A stretch of DNA of 46,962 nt, from assembly GCF_010907035.1 (NCBI RefSeq), contig NZ_QUMK01000045.1:1-46962 (forward strand), written 5' to 3'. Under the pieces are notes generated by a model. It was given only the letters and a program-made list of their open reading frames with translations. It made no database searches and was not told the DNA's origin. Made by a program: the position numbers and the translations under genes. Origin of the DNA: Rhodopseudomonas sp. BR0M22. GTDB taxonomy: Bacteria > Pseudomonadota > Alphaproteobacteria > Rhizobiales > Xanthobacteraceae. Of the stretch, positions 24,701 through 33,238 are shown piece by piece; the first letter of the stretch is position 1; each line of letters begins with the position of its first letter.

Positions 24701-26436
24701 GACGAAGCTGCCGCGGGCAGGGTGATGGTGAAGGTCGCGCCCTGACCGGGGCCGGGGCTCGCAGCGGTGACCTGGCCGCCGTGCATGTCGACGATCTTCT
24801 TGACGATCGACAGCCCGAGACCGGTCGAACTCTCGCCGGCGGTCGGCTTGGCGGACAGCCGTTGGAACCGGCCGAACAAGCGGCCAAGGTCCTCCGGCGA
24901 CAGACCCGCGCCTTCGTCGCAGACGCGGATCACGGTGTTGCCGCCGTCGCCGTCGACCTGCAGCGCGATACGGCCGCCGACCGGGCTGTATTTGATTGCG
25001 TTGCTGACCAGATTGTCGATCGCCTCGCGCATCCGGTCGGAGTCGCACAGCGTGGTGCAGGCCTCCGGCGTCGACACCGAGATCTCCTGCTGCTTGTTCT
25101 GCGCCATCGGTCGGTTGGCTTCCGCGACCTCGCCGACCAGCGCCGCGAGGTCCACCGGCTCGCGCCGGATCGAGATGTCGAACGCGTCGGCCATCGCGTC
25201 GGAAATCAGGTGGTCGACCATCAGCGTCAACCGCCGGGTCGCATCGCGGATGTGGTCGACCTGGGCAATGACGTGGTCCTTGGAGGCTTCGGCGCCGATC
25301 AGTTCGGTGAGCATCTCGGTGCGGCCGAGGATGACGCCGAGCGGGTTCTTCAGATCGTGGGCGACGGTGCCGAGGATTTCGTTCTTGAACGCGTTGGCGC
25401 GCTGCAGCCGCAGCCACTGCGTCGACAGTCGGCGGTTGGCGAGGGTCAGCGCCCGGGTGCGCTGCGCGACCCGGTCTTCGAGCTGGGTATTGGCCTCGTG
25501 CAGCTGACGATAGAGAATGACGTTGTCGAACGCGATCGACAGTCGGCTGCCGAAGATCTCGACCAGCGACCGATCGGTTTCCGACAGCTCGCGTTCGGCC
25601 TGCAGCAACACCACGACTTCGCGGCCGCTGCCGGTGCGGATGTAGAGCACGGTACGATGGTTGGCGAATTCGTGCTTGCGGCGCCGGAACGCTTCCTCGA
25701 CCATCTGGCGGAGGTTCTGGTCGAGCCCGTTGCCTTGGCAGGTGGTGCCGATGAAGCGGCTGTAGCAACCGGATCCGGCCAGAACCGCCAGCTCCTCGCC
25801 GGAATCTCGTAACACGAGAATACCGGCGCAGTCGACGTTGAGCAGTGAGGCGAGCTGGGTCAGCACGCCCTCCGCCAGCCGCTGCATCGATTTGAAATCG
25901 TACAGCGTGGAGGCGGCGTCGATGATGATTTCGAGGCCGCGCCGCGTCTGCACCATGCGTTCGAGCTGCTGGTAGCTGCGCAGAGCGGCGGTCAGCGAGG
26001 TGAACAGCTTGTCGGCGGTGAGTTCGGTCTTGGCCTTATAGTCGTTGATGTCGTAATCGACGATCACACGCCGCTCCGGTGCCTGGCCAGGCTGGCCGGT
26101 GCGCAGGATGATGCGGACAGTCTCGTTCTTCAGTTCGTTGCGGATGAACTCGACGAGATCGAGGCCGGCCGCATCGGTCTCCATGATGACGTCGAGCAGG
26201 ACCGCGGCGATGTCGGGGTTGGCCCGCATCAGTTCGCGCCCTTCGGCGCCGGAATAGGCCGAGACGATTTCCAGCCCTTGGCCGTTCAGGCTGTAATCGC
26301 TGAGCGCGAACCGGGTGCCGTCGTGCACCGCGGTGTCGTCGTCGATCACCGCGATTTTCCATTTTCGCGCGCCCGATACCTCCGGCGTCGAATCGGTGTC
26401 TTCGATCAGCTCGAGGATATCGTCCTGGTCGGCCAT
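24697..26436 (-). CDS. Soluble hybrid histidine kinase with REC and DUF3369 domains
   Basis: A 579-residue protein without membrane segments. Order: a receiver domain (about 26-150, DDD at 32-34, Asp82 in AVLLDVIMETD, Thr in LRTGQ, Lys in DYKAKTEL), a DUF3369/GAF-like sensing domain (about 165-310), a coiled linker, a HisKA box with His360 in GTVAHDLKNPLG, and an HATPase domain ending with STGLGLSIVKKIVDMHGG. The receiver is intact, so it may receive phosphate from the membrane kinase encoded just upstream, whose gene overlaps this one by 31 bases. Its own partner is the OmpR-type regulator overlapping by 4 bases. DUF3369 is better known from receiver/HD-GYP proteins, so this combination is notable. 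Confidence 0.92.
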   Translation of the reverse strand: MADQDDILELIEDTDSTPEVSGARKWKIAVIDDDTAVHDGTRFALSDYSLNGQGLEIVSAYSGAEGRELMRANPDIAAVLLDVIMETDAAGLDLVEFIRNELKNETVRIILRTGQPGQAPERRVIVDYDINDYKAKTELTADKLFTSLTAALRSYQQLERMVQTRRGLEIIIDAASTLYDFKSMQRLAEGVLTQLASLLNVDCAGILVLRDSGEELAVLAGSGCYSRFIGTTCQGNGLDQNLRQMVEEAFRRRKHEFANHRTVLYIRTGSGREVVVLLQAERELSETDRSLVEIFGSRLSIAFDNVILYRQLHEANTQLEDRVAQRTRALTLANRRLSTQWLRLQRANAFKNEILGTVAHDLKNPLGVILGRTEMLTELIGAEASKDHVIAQVDHIRDATRRLTLMVDHLISDAMADAFDISIRREPVDLAALVGEVAEANRPMAQNKQQEISVSTPEACTTLCDSDRMREAIDNLVSNAIKYSPVGGRIALQVDGDGGNTVIRVCDEGAGLSPEDLGRLFGRFQRLSAKPTAGESSTGLGLSIVKKIVDMHGGQVTAASPGPGQGATFTITLPAAASS

Positions 26437-28478
26437 TGCAGGTTTCCGTCGATGGGCGGAGCGGCAGGAGCCGCGCCACCGGTGGCGGTCTTCGGCATGA
26501 TAATGCGAAAAGTCGTGCCTTGTCCTAATCTTGATTCCAGCACCATGCGTCCGCCGAGCTGCTGGGTCACCAGATTGTAAACGATGTGCAGGCCGAGGCC
26601 GGTGCCCCCCTCGTTCCGGCGGGTGGTGAAGAACGGGTCGAACGCCTGTCGCTGCACGTCCGGTGTCATGCCGGCGCCGTCGTCGGCGAAAATGATCTCG
26701 ATGTCGTCGGCGCCGCGGGGACGCGCCGTGATGGTGATCGCCCCGGGGCGGGCGTCCGGGAAGGCGTGGTTGGCGGCGTTCAGAAACAGGTTGGTCAGAA
26801 TCTGTCCGTAGGCCCCGGGATAGCCATCGATCATCAACCCTTCGGGCACGTCGATACGCAGATCGATCGGCGCGCGCTTCAGCACCGGCTTCAGGCTGGC
26901 GACGATCTGATCGGTCGCCTCGTTCAGCGAAAACTGCCGGCGTTCGGCGTGAGAACGATCGACCGCGACCTGTTTGAAGGATTGGATCAGATCGGCTGCC
27001 CGTTGCAGATTGCCGACGAGCTGTTGGGCCGCATCCCGCGTCGTGCGCACGAATTCGTCGAGCTGCGAGCGCCGGAGTGGCGCATCGCCTTTGACTTCAG
27101 CCTCGAACGTCATGGCGCGGCGGTTGAAGCTCGACGCCACCGTCAGACTGATCCCGATCGGATTGTTGACCTCGTGAGCGACGCCGGCGACCAGACTGCC
27201 GAGCGCGGCCAGCCGTTCGGCATCGATCAAATTCTGCTGCGCGGTCTTCAGTTCGAGCAGTGCGCTCTCGGCCTTCTCTTTCGATGCGCGCAGATCGTCC
27301 TCCGCCTTGCGCTTGTCGATGGCGTTCTCGCGGAACACTTCGACGGCGCGGGCCATCGCGCCGACCTCGTCCCGCGCCTCGGTGCCGGCGACGCGGCGGT
27401 CGTAATTGCCCGATGTGATGGCGTGCATCGAGGCGAGGATCTGCTGCAGCGGCAGACGAATGCTGAGCGCGATGACGATTCCGGCCGAGATGATGATTCC
27501 GAGAAAGATCAGCGCGATCGTCAGCACCTTCTGCGAGATTCCGGCCAGGGTGCGGTCGAAGGTCTCCTGCGCCTTTTGTTCACGCTGCCGCATCTTGACC
27601 GAGAGCGCATCGATTGCCGCGATGGTCGCGGCCTGGCTGGCGTCGATCGAGCTGCGCAGCAGGTCGCTTCGTTTGGCGAGCTGATCGGTCAGCTCCTGCA
27701 GGCCGTCGCTCAGCGCCGCGGTGCGCAGCTTCAGCTTCTCCAGTGCCATCTTCTGCAGATCGTTGTCGGCGAGGTCGGTCATCACCGGAATGGTGCGCAC
27801 GATCGTTTCGGTGTTCTGACGCGCGTCTTCGGCGGCTTCCGGCGACAGCGACAGGTAGTAGGAGTTGGCCGCGACCAGCATGGCGGTGAACGCCTCACGC
27901 GCGCGGCCGAGCGGCGGCAGGATCAGCGCGTCGCGCTGGCCGCTGGCGCCGGCAATCACCGCGAACAAAGCTGCGATGTCGCGCGCCGGAGCCTGGACCT
28001 GGTTTTCGTAGGTTGCCTTGATGGTGGTCTGCAGCGCCCGAAGGTCGCCGAAACCGCCGAGGAAGCGTTCGGTGGCGCGCTCCAGCTCCTCGACCGAACC
28101 TGACAGCATCGGATCGGTCGAGGCGCGGTTGGTCAACGTCCCGAGTACCGCCTCGCGCAGCAGCAGAATCTCCGCAAACAAGTCGGGGCTCGGCTGGTTG
28201 ATGTAACGATGGATCAGGTTCTGCAGCCGGCTCGTCTCGCTTTCGAGCAATGCCAGAATTTCGTCGGACTTGCGGACCTGACGGACGTCGTCCCAAGCGG
28301 TGCGCAGCTCCCGCGAGCCACTCCAGATCAGGCTGACCAGAACCAGAACGACGAGCGAGTTGAGCGCCGCGATCGACATGATCCGCCAGCGGATAGGTAC
28401 GGCTCGCACCAAGCCGACGAGACCCGTGCGGCCGCGGGTGTCCGGGCGTGGTTCGGTATCAGCAGTCTTCGAAGACAT
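26406..28478 (-). CDS. Membrane sensor histidine kinase with large periplasmic helical domain
   Basis: A 690-residue sensor. TM1 is at about 33-54 (SIAALNSLVVLVLVSLIW); a roughly 260-residue periplasmic region of predicted long helices follows; TM2 is at about 318-340 (VLTIALIFLGIIISAGIVIA). Then come a HAMP linker (to about 393), a coiled segment, an H-box with His435 in GVAHEVNNPIG, and an HATPase with NLFLNAANHA, ADDGAGM and GGTGLGLHIVY. The helical input domain resembles in layout those of TorS-like kinases that read a periplasmic binding protein. Start ATG 28478 is preferred; a TTG 19 codons upstream is possible. It overlaps the next kinase gene and is divergent from the ugpB-like gene. 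Confidence 0.92.
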   Translation of the reverse strand: MSSKTADTEPRPDTRGRTGLVGLVRAVPIRWRIMSIAALNSLVVLVLVSLIWSGSRELRTAWDDVRQVRKSDEILALLESETSRLQNLIHRYINQPSPDLFAEILLLREAVLGTLTNRASTDPMLSGSVEELERATERFLGGFGDLRALQTTIKATYENQVQAPARDIAALFAVIAGASGQRDALILPPLGRAREAFTAMLVAANSYYLSLSPEAAEDARQNTETIVRTIPVMTDLADNDLQKMALEKLKLRTAALSDGLQELTDQLAKRSDLLRSSIDASQAATIAAIDALSVKMRQREQKAQETFDRTLAGISQKVLTIALIFLGIIISAGIVIALSIRLPLQQILASMHAITSGNYDRRVAGTEARDEVGAMARAVEVFRENAIDKRKAEDDLRASKEKAESALLELKTAQQNLIDAERLAALGSLVAGVAHEVNNPIGISLTVASSFNRRAMTFEAEVKGDAPLRRSQLDEFVRTTRDAAQQLVGNLQRAADLIQSFKQVAVDRSHAERRQFSLNEATDQIVASLKPVLKRAPIDLRIDVPEGLMIDGYPGAYGQILTNLFLNAANHAFPDARPGAITITARPRGADDIEIIFADDGAGMTPDVQRQAFDPFFTTRRNEGGTGLGLHIVYNLVTQQLGGRMVLESRLGQGTTFRIIMPKTATGGAAPAAPPIDGNLQWPTRTISSS

Positions 28479-28693
28479 CGGGTCCAGTCCGGTCGATGTT
28501 TCGTCGATGACCTCTCCACCGGCCAGCCGCAACAAACGGCCCGCGCGCGGCGTCTGCGTGCGGGACCAGGGCTCGGCTGGACAGCGGCAAGTTCAATCCC
28601 ATAAGGTTAATGCCGTTCGCAGGGACCGGAGAAGTCCCGCCAAGCTAGCAGATCAGCCTGGGCGATGGCTATCGGGAGTGAGCGCGTCTGACG

Positions 28694-30019
28694 ATGGCCG
28701 GAATGTTCAGAAAATTCGCATGGATCGCCGCCGTCCTGGCTTGTAGCGCTGCCGGCATCGCCCCTGCCGGCGCTGCCACGGAGATCGCCTGGTGGCATGC
28801 GATGTCGGGCGAGCTCGGCCGGCAGCTCGAGAGACTGGCGGCTGATTTCAATGCCTCACAATCCGATTACCGGGTCGTGCCGAGTTACAAGGGCAACTAC
28901 ACCCAGACCGTGACCGCCGCGATCTTCGCGTTCCGTTCCTCGACCCAACCGGCGATCGTGCAGGTCAACGAGATCGCGACCGCCACCATGATGGGGGCGA
29001 AGGGCGCGGTGTATCCGGTTTACGAACTGATGAAGGACGAGAACGAGGCGTTCTCGCCGGACGACTACCTCCCCGCCGTCACCGGCTACTACACCGATCT
29101 GAGCGGCAACATGCTGTCGTTTCCGTTCAACGCTTCGACGCCGATCCTGTACTATAACAAGACACTGTTTCGTCGGGCAGGGCTCGATCCGGACAAGCCG
29201 CCGCTGACGTGGCCGGAAGTCGGCACCATGGCGAAGCGTCTGCGCGATGCAGGCGCGGCCTGCGGCTTCACGACGTCGTGGCCGTCCTGGGTGAATGTCG
29301 AGAACTTCTCCGCCTATCACAACCTGCCGCTGGCAACGCGCTCGAACGGGCTCGGCGGGTTGGATGCGGAACTGGTGTTCAACAATCCGACGGTGGTGCG
29401 CCATGTCGCCCAGCTCGCGGATTGGCAGAAGACCAAGATCTACGACTACAGCGGACGCGCCACTGCGGCCGAGCCGCGATTTCAACAAGGTGACTGCGGC
29501 ATCTTCATCGGGTCGTCTGCGACCCGAGCCGACATTCTGGCCAATGCCAAATTCGAGGTCGGTTACGGTCGCCTCCCGTACTGGCCTGATGTGTCCGGCG
29601 CGCCGCAGAACACCATCATCGGCGGCGCCACGCTGTGGGTGCTGCGCGGCCGGCCGGCGGCAGAGTACAAAGGAGTGGCCAAGTTTTTCGCCTATTTGTC
29701 GAAGCCGGAAGTTCAGGCCGCCTGGCACCAGCACACCGGCTATCTGCCGATCACCAAGGCGGCTTACGATCTCACCCGGGCCCAGGGCTTCTACGACCGC
29801 AATCCGGGGACGGCGATTTCGATCGAACAGATCACGCTGAAGCCGCCGACCGAGAATTCGCGCGGGTTGCGGCTCGGCTCGTTCGTGCTGGTCCGGGCCG
29901 CGATCGAGGTCGAGTTCGAGCACACGGTCCATGGCGATAAATCGGCGCAGGCGGCGATGGATTCCGCGGTCGAGCGCGGCAACAAGCTGTTGCGGCAGTT
30001 CGAAGGGACCAAGCCGTAA
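28694..30019 (+). CDS. ugpB: UgpB-like periplasmic binding protein (glycerol-3-phosphate type)
   Basis: A 441-residue periplasmic protein. The signal peptide ends near APAGAA (residue 28) and is followed by TEIAWWHAMSGELGRQLERL, then VPSYKGNYTQTVTAAIFAFR and MLSFPFNASTPILYYNKTLFR. This closely follows UgpB, the binding protein for sn-glycerol-3-phosphate and its diesters, in sequence and length. No ugpA, ugpE or ugpC is adjacent: an opposing regulator gene begins 6 bases after its stop. It may supply a distant permease, or serve as the sensing partner of the divergent kinase. No Pho box is visible in its 215-base upstream region. Confidence 0.88.
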   Translation: MAGMFRKFAWIAAVLACSAAGIAPAGAATEIAWWHAMSGELGRQLERLAADFNASQSDYRVVPSYKGNYTQTVTAAIFAFRSSTQPAIVQVNEIATATMMGAKGAVYPVYELMKDENEAFSPDDYLPAVTGYYTDLSGNMLSFPFNASTPILYYNKTLFRRAGLDPDKPPLTWPEVGTMAKRLRDAGAACGFTTSWPSWVNVENFSAYHNLPLATRSNGLGGLDAELVFNNPTVVRHVAQLADWQKTKIYDYSGRATAAEPRFQQGDCGIFIGSSATRADILANAKFEVGYGRLPYWPDVSGAPQNTIIGGATLWVLRGRPAAEYKGVAKFFAYLSKPEVQAAWHQHTGYLPITKAAYDLTRAQGFYDRNPGTAISIEQITLKPPTENSRGLRLGSFVLVRAAIEVEFEHTVHGDKSAQAAMDSAVERGNKLLRQFEGTKP

Positions 30020-30025
30020 CGGCGG

Positions 30026-30934
30026 CTACGGTGCCTGCGGATGAACGCCGAACGCTCCAGAGTCTCGGCTTAGCACCGGCGACAGCATCTCGACGAGTTT
30101 GCGCGCTGCGGCTTCGACGCTGAGTCCGGCGGTGTCGAGGACGCCGGCCGCGCGGGCATACAGCGGTTCGCGGCTCTGCAGAATGGTGCGCAGTTCCTGC
30201 ATCGCGGCGCGGTCGTCGGCCATCGGGCGCATGTCGCCCTGGCCGCGCACCCGGGTCATATGCTCCTCCGGCTCGGCCTTCAGCCAGACGGTGTAGAATG
30301 ACGTCAGCACCTGATCGAAGGTGATCGGCTCGGAAACGATGCCGCCGCCGGTCGCCAGCACCACCGGCTCGTTGCGCGCCAGCAACTGCGTCAAGGCAGC
30401 CTGTTCCATCCGGCGGAAGCCTTCCTGGCCGTACAGCGCGATGATCTCCGAAACCGACAGCCCGTTCTGGCGCTCGATCTCGCGGTTCAGCTCGACGAAG
30501 CTCCAGCCGATGCTGTCCGCCAGCATTTTGCCGAGCGTGGACTTGCCGGCGCCTCGCAGGCCGATCAGCGCAATGCCGCGGAAGGTCGCCTCGCGCGGCA
30601 TGTGAGCGCCGAGCCCGGACAGCACGTCCTTGGCATGCGCGATCTGCACCGGAGTTGCGCGCCGAACCAGGTCCCGGATTACCGGCCACTCGGTCGTCGC
30701 TTCGTTGGACGGCAGCAAATCTTCCAACGGGGTCGCCAGCGCCTCGGAAATGCGCCGGAGCAGCACGATCGAGACGTTGCCCTTACCGCCTTCCAATTGA
30801 GCGATGTAGCGCTCGGATATCCCGGAGACTTTCGCCAGCACCTTGCGCGACAGGCCGCGCCGACCACGCATGGTGCGAACGTGCTGGCCGAGGTCGAGCA
30901 AAAAGCCCGCATCGGTGTCGTTTGGCTCGACCAT
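30026..30934 (-). CDS. HTH-shikimate kinase fusion regulator (BzdR/BoxR type)
   Basis: A 302-residue two-domain protein. An XRE-type helix-turn-helix occupies about 15-75 (GLSRKVLAKVSGISERYIAQ). A linker leads to a shikimate-kinase-like domain from about 118 with a P-loop GLRGAGKST (125-133) and the ATGGG motif. This fusion is characteristic of BzdR and BoxR, repressors of anaerobic and aerobic benzoate pathways that bind benzoyl-CoA through the kinase-like domain. No benzoate genes are near. The start MVEPND is chosen over upstream codons to 31129 because those read as shadow. A 9-3-9 palindrome upstream suggests autoregulation. Confidence 0.9.
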   Translation of the reverse strand: MVEPNDTDAGFLLDLGQHVRTMRGRRGLSRKVLAKVSGISERYIAQLEGGKGNVSIVLLRRISEALATPLEDLLPSNEATTEWPVIRDLVRRATPVQIAHAKDVLSGLGAHMPREATFRGIALIGLRGAGKSTLGKMLADSIGWSFVELNREIERQNGLSVSEIIALYGQEGFRRMEQAALTQLLARNEPVVLATGGGIVSEPITFDQVLTSFYTVWLKAEPEEHMTRVRGQGDMRPMADDRAAMQELRTILQSREPLYARAAGVLDTAGLSVEAAARKLVEMLSPVLSRDSGAFGVHPQAP

Positions 30935-30989
30935 GTCCGTCCGTTCGCACCTGTTTGGAGAATGATAGTGCCGGCCACAAGCGCCAGCA

Positions 30990-31020
30990 ATCGAACGGAT
31001 GCCGTTCGATGCATTATAAT
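30990..31020. promoter_or_regulatory. Palindromic operator next to a TATAAT box
   Basis: A perfect 9-bp inverted repeat (ATCGAACGG at 30990-30998, CCGTTCGAT at 31002-31010) adjoins ATTATAAT (31013-31020), which gives TATAAT on both strands. It lies 56 bases upstream of the HTH-shikimate kinase start. Read on the minus strand the palindrome falls where transcription would start, a good place for self-repression. A TGCA, the core reported for BzdR-type sites, occurs once between the two elements (31010-31013). No convincing -35 was found. Confidence 0.55.
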
Positions 31021-31115
31021 TCAAGGCAAATTTCGGCAGGTGGGGCGCAATACCGCGGGCCGGTGTCGGCGCGTTTGAGCGCGGACCGGGCGGAGAGCGA
31101 TGTATTCGGCACGGC

Positions 31116-31144
31116 GCGTCTCCCACCACACCGGCGGGAGACGC
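31116..31144 (-). terminator. Hairpin after the short-chain dehydrogenase gene
   Basis: A 9-bp stem (GCGTCTCCC, 31116-31124, with GGGAGACGC, 31136-31144) begins 12 bases past the dehydrogenase stop at 31157. There is no T tract on either strand, so it may be a weak terminator or a 3'-end protecting stem. Confidence 0.5.
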
Positions 31145-31156
31145 AAAGTGCGGTGC

Positions 31157-31963
31157 TTAGGCCCAGCCGTCGCCCTTGATGCCGGGATTGGCGAAGGCGA
31201 CGCCACCGTCGACCGTCACGGTCGATCCGACCACATAGTCGCCGGCCCGCGAGGCGAGGAAGACGGCGGTGCCGGCCATGTCCTCATCGGTGCCGATCCG
31301 GCCGGCGGGCACGCGCTTGGCGACAGCGTCGGACTCGTCGCGCGCCGCCTTGTTCATGTCGGAAGCGAACGGTCCGGGCGCGATCGCGGTGACGACGATG
31401 CGGTCCTTGATCAACCGCACCGCCATCCGGCGGGTCAGGTGAATGAGCCCGGCCTTCGATGCCGCGTAGGGATAAGTCTCGAGCGGGTTGACGAAGATGC
31501 CGTCGATCGAGGCGATGTTGATCACCTTGCCGGGCTGTTCGGCGCTCGCGGCGGCACGAAGCTGCGGCGCCAGCGCCTTGGTCAGGAAGAACGGCGCCTT
31601 GACGTTCAGGGTCATCACCTTGTCCCAGCCGCTCTCCGGGAATTCGTCGAAGTCGGCCGCCCAGGCGGCGCCGGCATTGTTGACAAGGATATCGAGCGAG
31701 CTCTCGCGGCGCTTGATCTCGGCGGCCAGCATCTCGATGCCGGCCATGGTCGAGATGTCGATCGGCAGTGCCACGCACTCGCCGGGATACATCTCGGTGA
31801 GTTCGTCCGCAGCGGCCTGACAGGCGGCGGCTTTGCGCGCGGTGATGTAAACCCGCGACGCGCCGTAGGCGAGAAAGCCGGCCGCAATCATCTTGCCGAT
31901 GCCGCGCGAGCCGCCGGTTACCAATGCGACGCGGCCTTGCAGCGAGAACAAATCTTTGAACAT
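31157..31963 (-). CDS. Short-chain dehydrogenase/reductase (SDR)
   Basis: A 268-residue classical SDR. The cofactor motif TGGSRGIG is at residues 16-23, NNAG at 95-98, and the catalytic Ser152, Tyr166 and Lys170 in ASIDG and YAASK. The conserved RVYITAR stretch after the second strand has an Arg that fits NADP preference. The C-terminal GSTVTVDGG motif is standard. GGGAGGCG precedes ATG 31963. The fold is close to FabG-like and gluconate-type reductases; the substrate cannot be assigned. It lies upstream of the benzoyl-CoA-type regulator gene in the same direction with a 222-base gap. Confidence 0.9.
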   Translation of the reverse strand: MFKDLFSLQGRVALVTGGSRGIGKMIAAGFLAYGASRVYITARKAAACQAAADELTEMYPGECVALPIDISTMAGIEMLAAEIKRRESSLDILVNNAGAAWAADFDEFPESGWDKVMTLNVKAPFFLTKALAPQLRAAASAEQPGKVINIASIDGIFVNPLETYPYAASKAGLIHLTRRMAVRLIKDRIVVTAIAPGPFASDMNKAARDESDAVAKRVPAGRIGTDEDMAGTAVFLASRAGDYVVGSTVTVDGGVAFANPGIKGDGWA

Positions 31964-32023
31964 GACGCCTCCCTCGGATCTTTGGCCGCTTGTTTGCGGC
32001 GGCGAGGAGAGTGAGTCAAGAAA

Positions 32024-33082
32024 TCACGCCGCAGCGACGCGGCGGAAACCGTTCCACATCGCGGTAGCGGCGCCGGAGGTCAGCACCGGTAACAGGCGGT
32101 CGTCCTGATAGTGGCCGTTGAGCGAAATCCGGGGCAGTGCCGTGAGGTGATCGGCGTATTCGGCGAACATCATGCCCGGACGCGTGGTCACCGCGGTCTT
32201 GTATCCGACCGCCTTGGCGAGTGCGAATTCGCGCGGGCCCGCTGATGCTTTGTCGCCATACGGATAGGCGAGGTGGTCGACTGCCTGTTGCAGCTCGTCC
32301 TGGATGCGCGCGCGGCTGCCGGTCAATTCGTGTGCGGCGACCAGTTCGCTCTGCCGGCTCAGCATGCAATGGGTCATGCCGTGGGCCCCGATCGTCACCA
32401 GCGGGTGCGCGGCGAAGCTGCGCAGTTCGTCCCACGACAAGCACAGCTCGCGGGCGGCGGCAGTTTCGTCGACTCCGTAGCGCAGGCACAGCGCCGTCAT
32501 GGTGGCATCGAGGTCGCCGCCGTTCGGCAGGCCGCGCAAGAGATCGTGGATGCGGTCGAAAGCCGCCTGCTTGGCGTCCGGCGTCTGGATGTCGAAACGC
32601 AGGTCCTGTCCGCCGATTGCGATATCCAGACGGCTCTGGGCGGCGATCACCCGTTCCAGCGTCACCCACCATAATCGTCCGTTGCTCTCGGCGAAGTCGC
32701 TGGTGACGAACACGGTGAACGGTGCGCCGAACTCCTCGAATACCGGCAGTGCGAAATCGCGATTGTCCCGATAGCCGTCGTCGAGGGTGATGCAGGCGAA
32801 GCGTCGGCCGAAGTCGCGCGCTCGAAATCTGCGATGCAGCTCGTCCATCGGGACCAGATCGATCCCGAGCTGGCGCAAGTGCCTCAGCGTGGCGCGCAGA
32901 AAGTGCGGAGTGACCTCGAGGTGGCGGTTTGGCTGAAACGAATCGCCGCGGCCGGGCCGGACGTTGTGCAGCATGAAGATGGTGCCGATTCCGGAACAAA
33001 GCGGGCGCAACACCCGATGCGCGCCCGTGTAATAGAGGGCTTCGAGCCCGGCGCGGATCATATTGTGGCGAAAATGTTTCAT
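32024..33082 (-). CDS. Polysaccharide deacetylase (NodB-type) family protein
   Basis: A 352-residue protein of carbohydrate esterase family 4. The metal/catalytic motif 1 is TLDDGYRDN (about residues 97-105), and TIGAHGMTHCMLS (about 231) supplies the histidine motif 2. An early MLHNVRP segment is typical of the subgroup involved in cell-surface polysaccharides. The start MKHFRHNMIRAG is chosen although the frame stays open to 35194; that part is antisense to the OmpA gene and has no family resemblance. No clear signal peptide, so it may be cytoplasmic. It probably removes N-acetyl groups from a surface glycan precursor. Confidence 0.85.
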   Translation of the reverse strand: MKHFRHNMIRAGLEALYYTGAHRVLRPLCSGIGTIFMLHNVRPGRGDSFQPNRHLEVTPHFLRATLRHLRQLGIDLVPMDELHRRFRARDFGRRFACITLDDGYRDNRDFALPVFEEFGAPFTVFVTSDFAESNGRLWWVTLERVIAAQSRLDIAIGGQDLRFDIQTPDAKQAAFDRIHDLLRGLPNGGDLDATMTALCLRYGVDETAAARELCLSWDELRSFAAHPLVTIGAHGMTHCMLSRQSELVAAHELTGSRARIQDELQQAVDHLAYPYGDKASAGPREFALAKAVGYKTAVTTRPGMMFAEYADHLTALPRISLNGHYQDDRLLPVLTSGAATAMWNGFRRVAAA

Positions 33083-33238
33083 CGAAGCGCAGGCTACATC
33101 ATTTCGGGGGGATGCTAGGAGTCCACGGCTGAAGAAACGGTTATGCGAAGCGCAACTTTGGTTGCTGTTTTCAGGAATTGCGTTTGACAGCCCTCCAACG
33201 GGCTGATTTCTCTCTGCTTCTGATCCACGGGAAGCGGA

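Noticed and set aside
24701-25768. Upstream extension of the response regulator frame to about 600 residues
   Set aside because: It lies inside the kinase gene in another frame and is Arg/Pro/His-rich. The regulator has a normal start overlapping the kinase stop.
31013-31041. A full sigma-70 promoter for the HTH-shikimate kinase gene
   Set aside because: TATAAT is clear but no -35 hexamer fits at 16-18 bases, so only the operator-like region is reported.
33184-33212. TTGACA at 33184-33189 as promoter of the OmpA-type gene
   Set aside because: The -10 position at normal spacing reads TTTCTC, too far from consensus.
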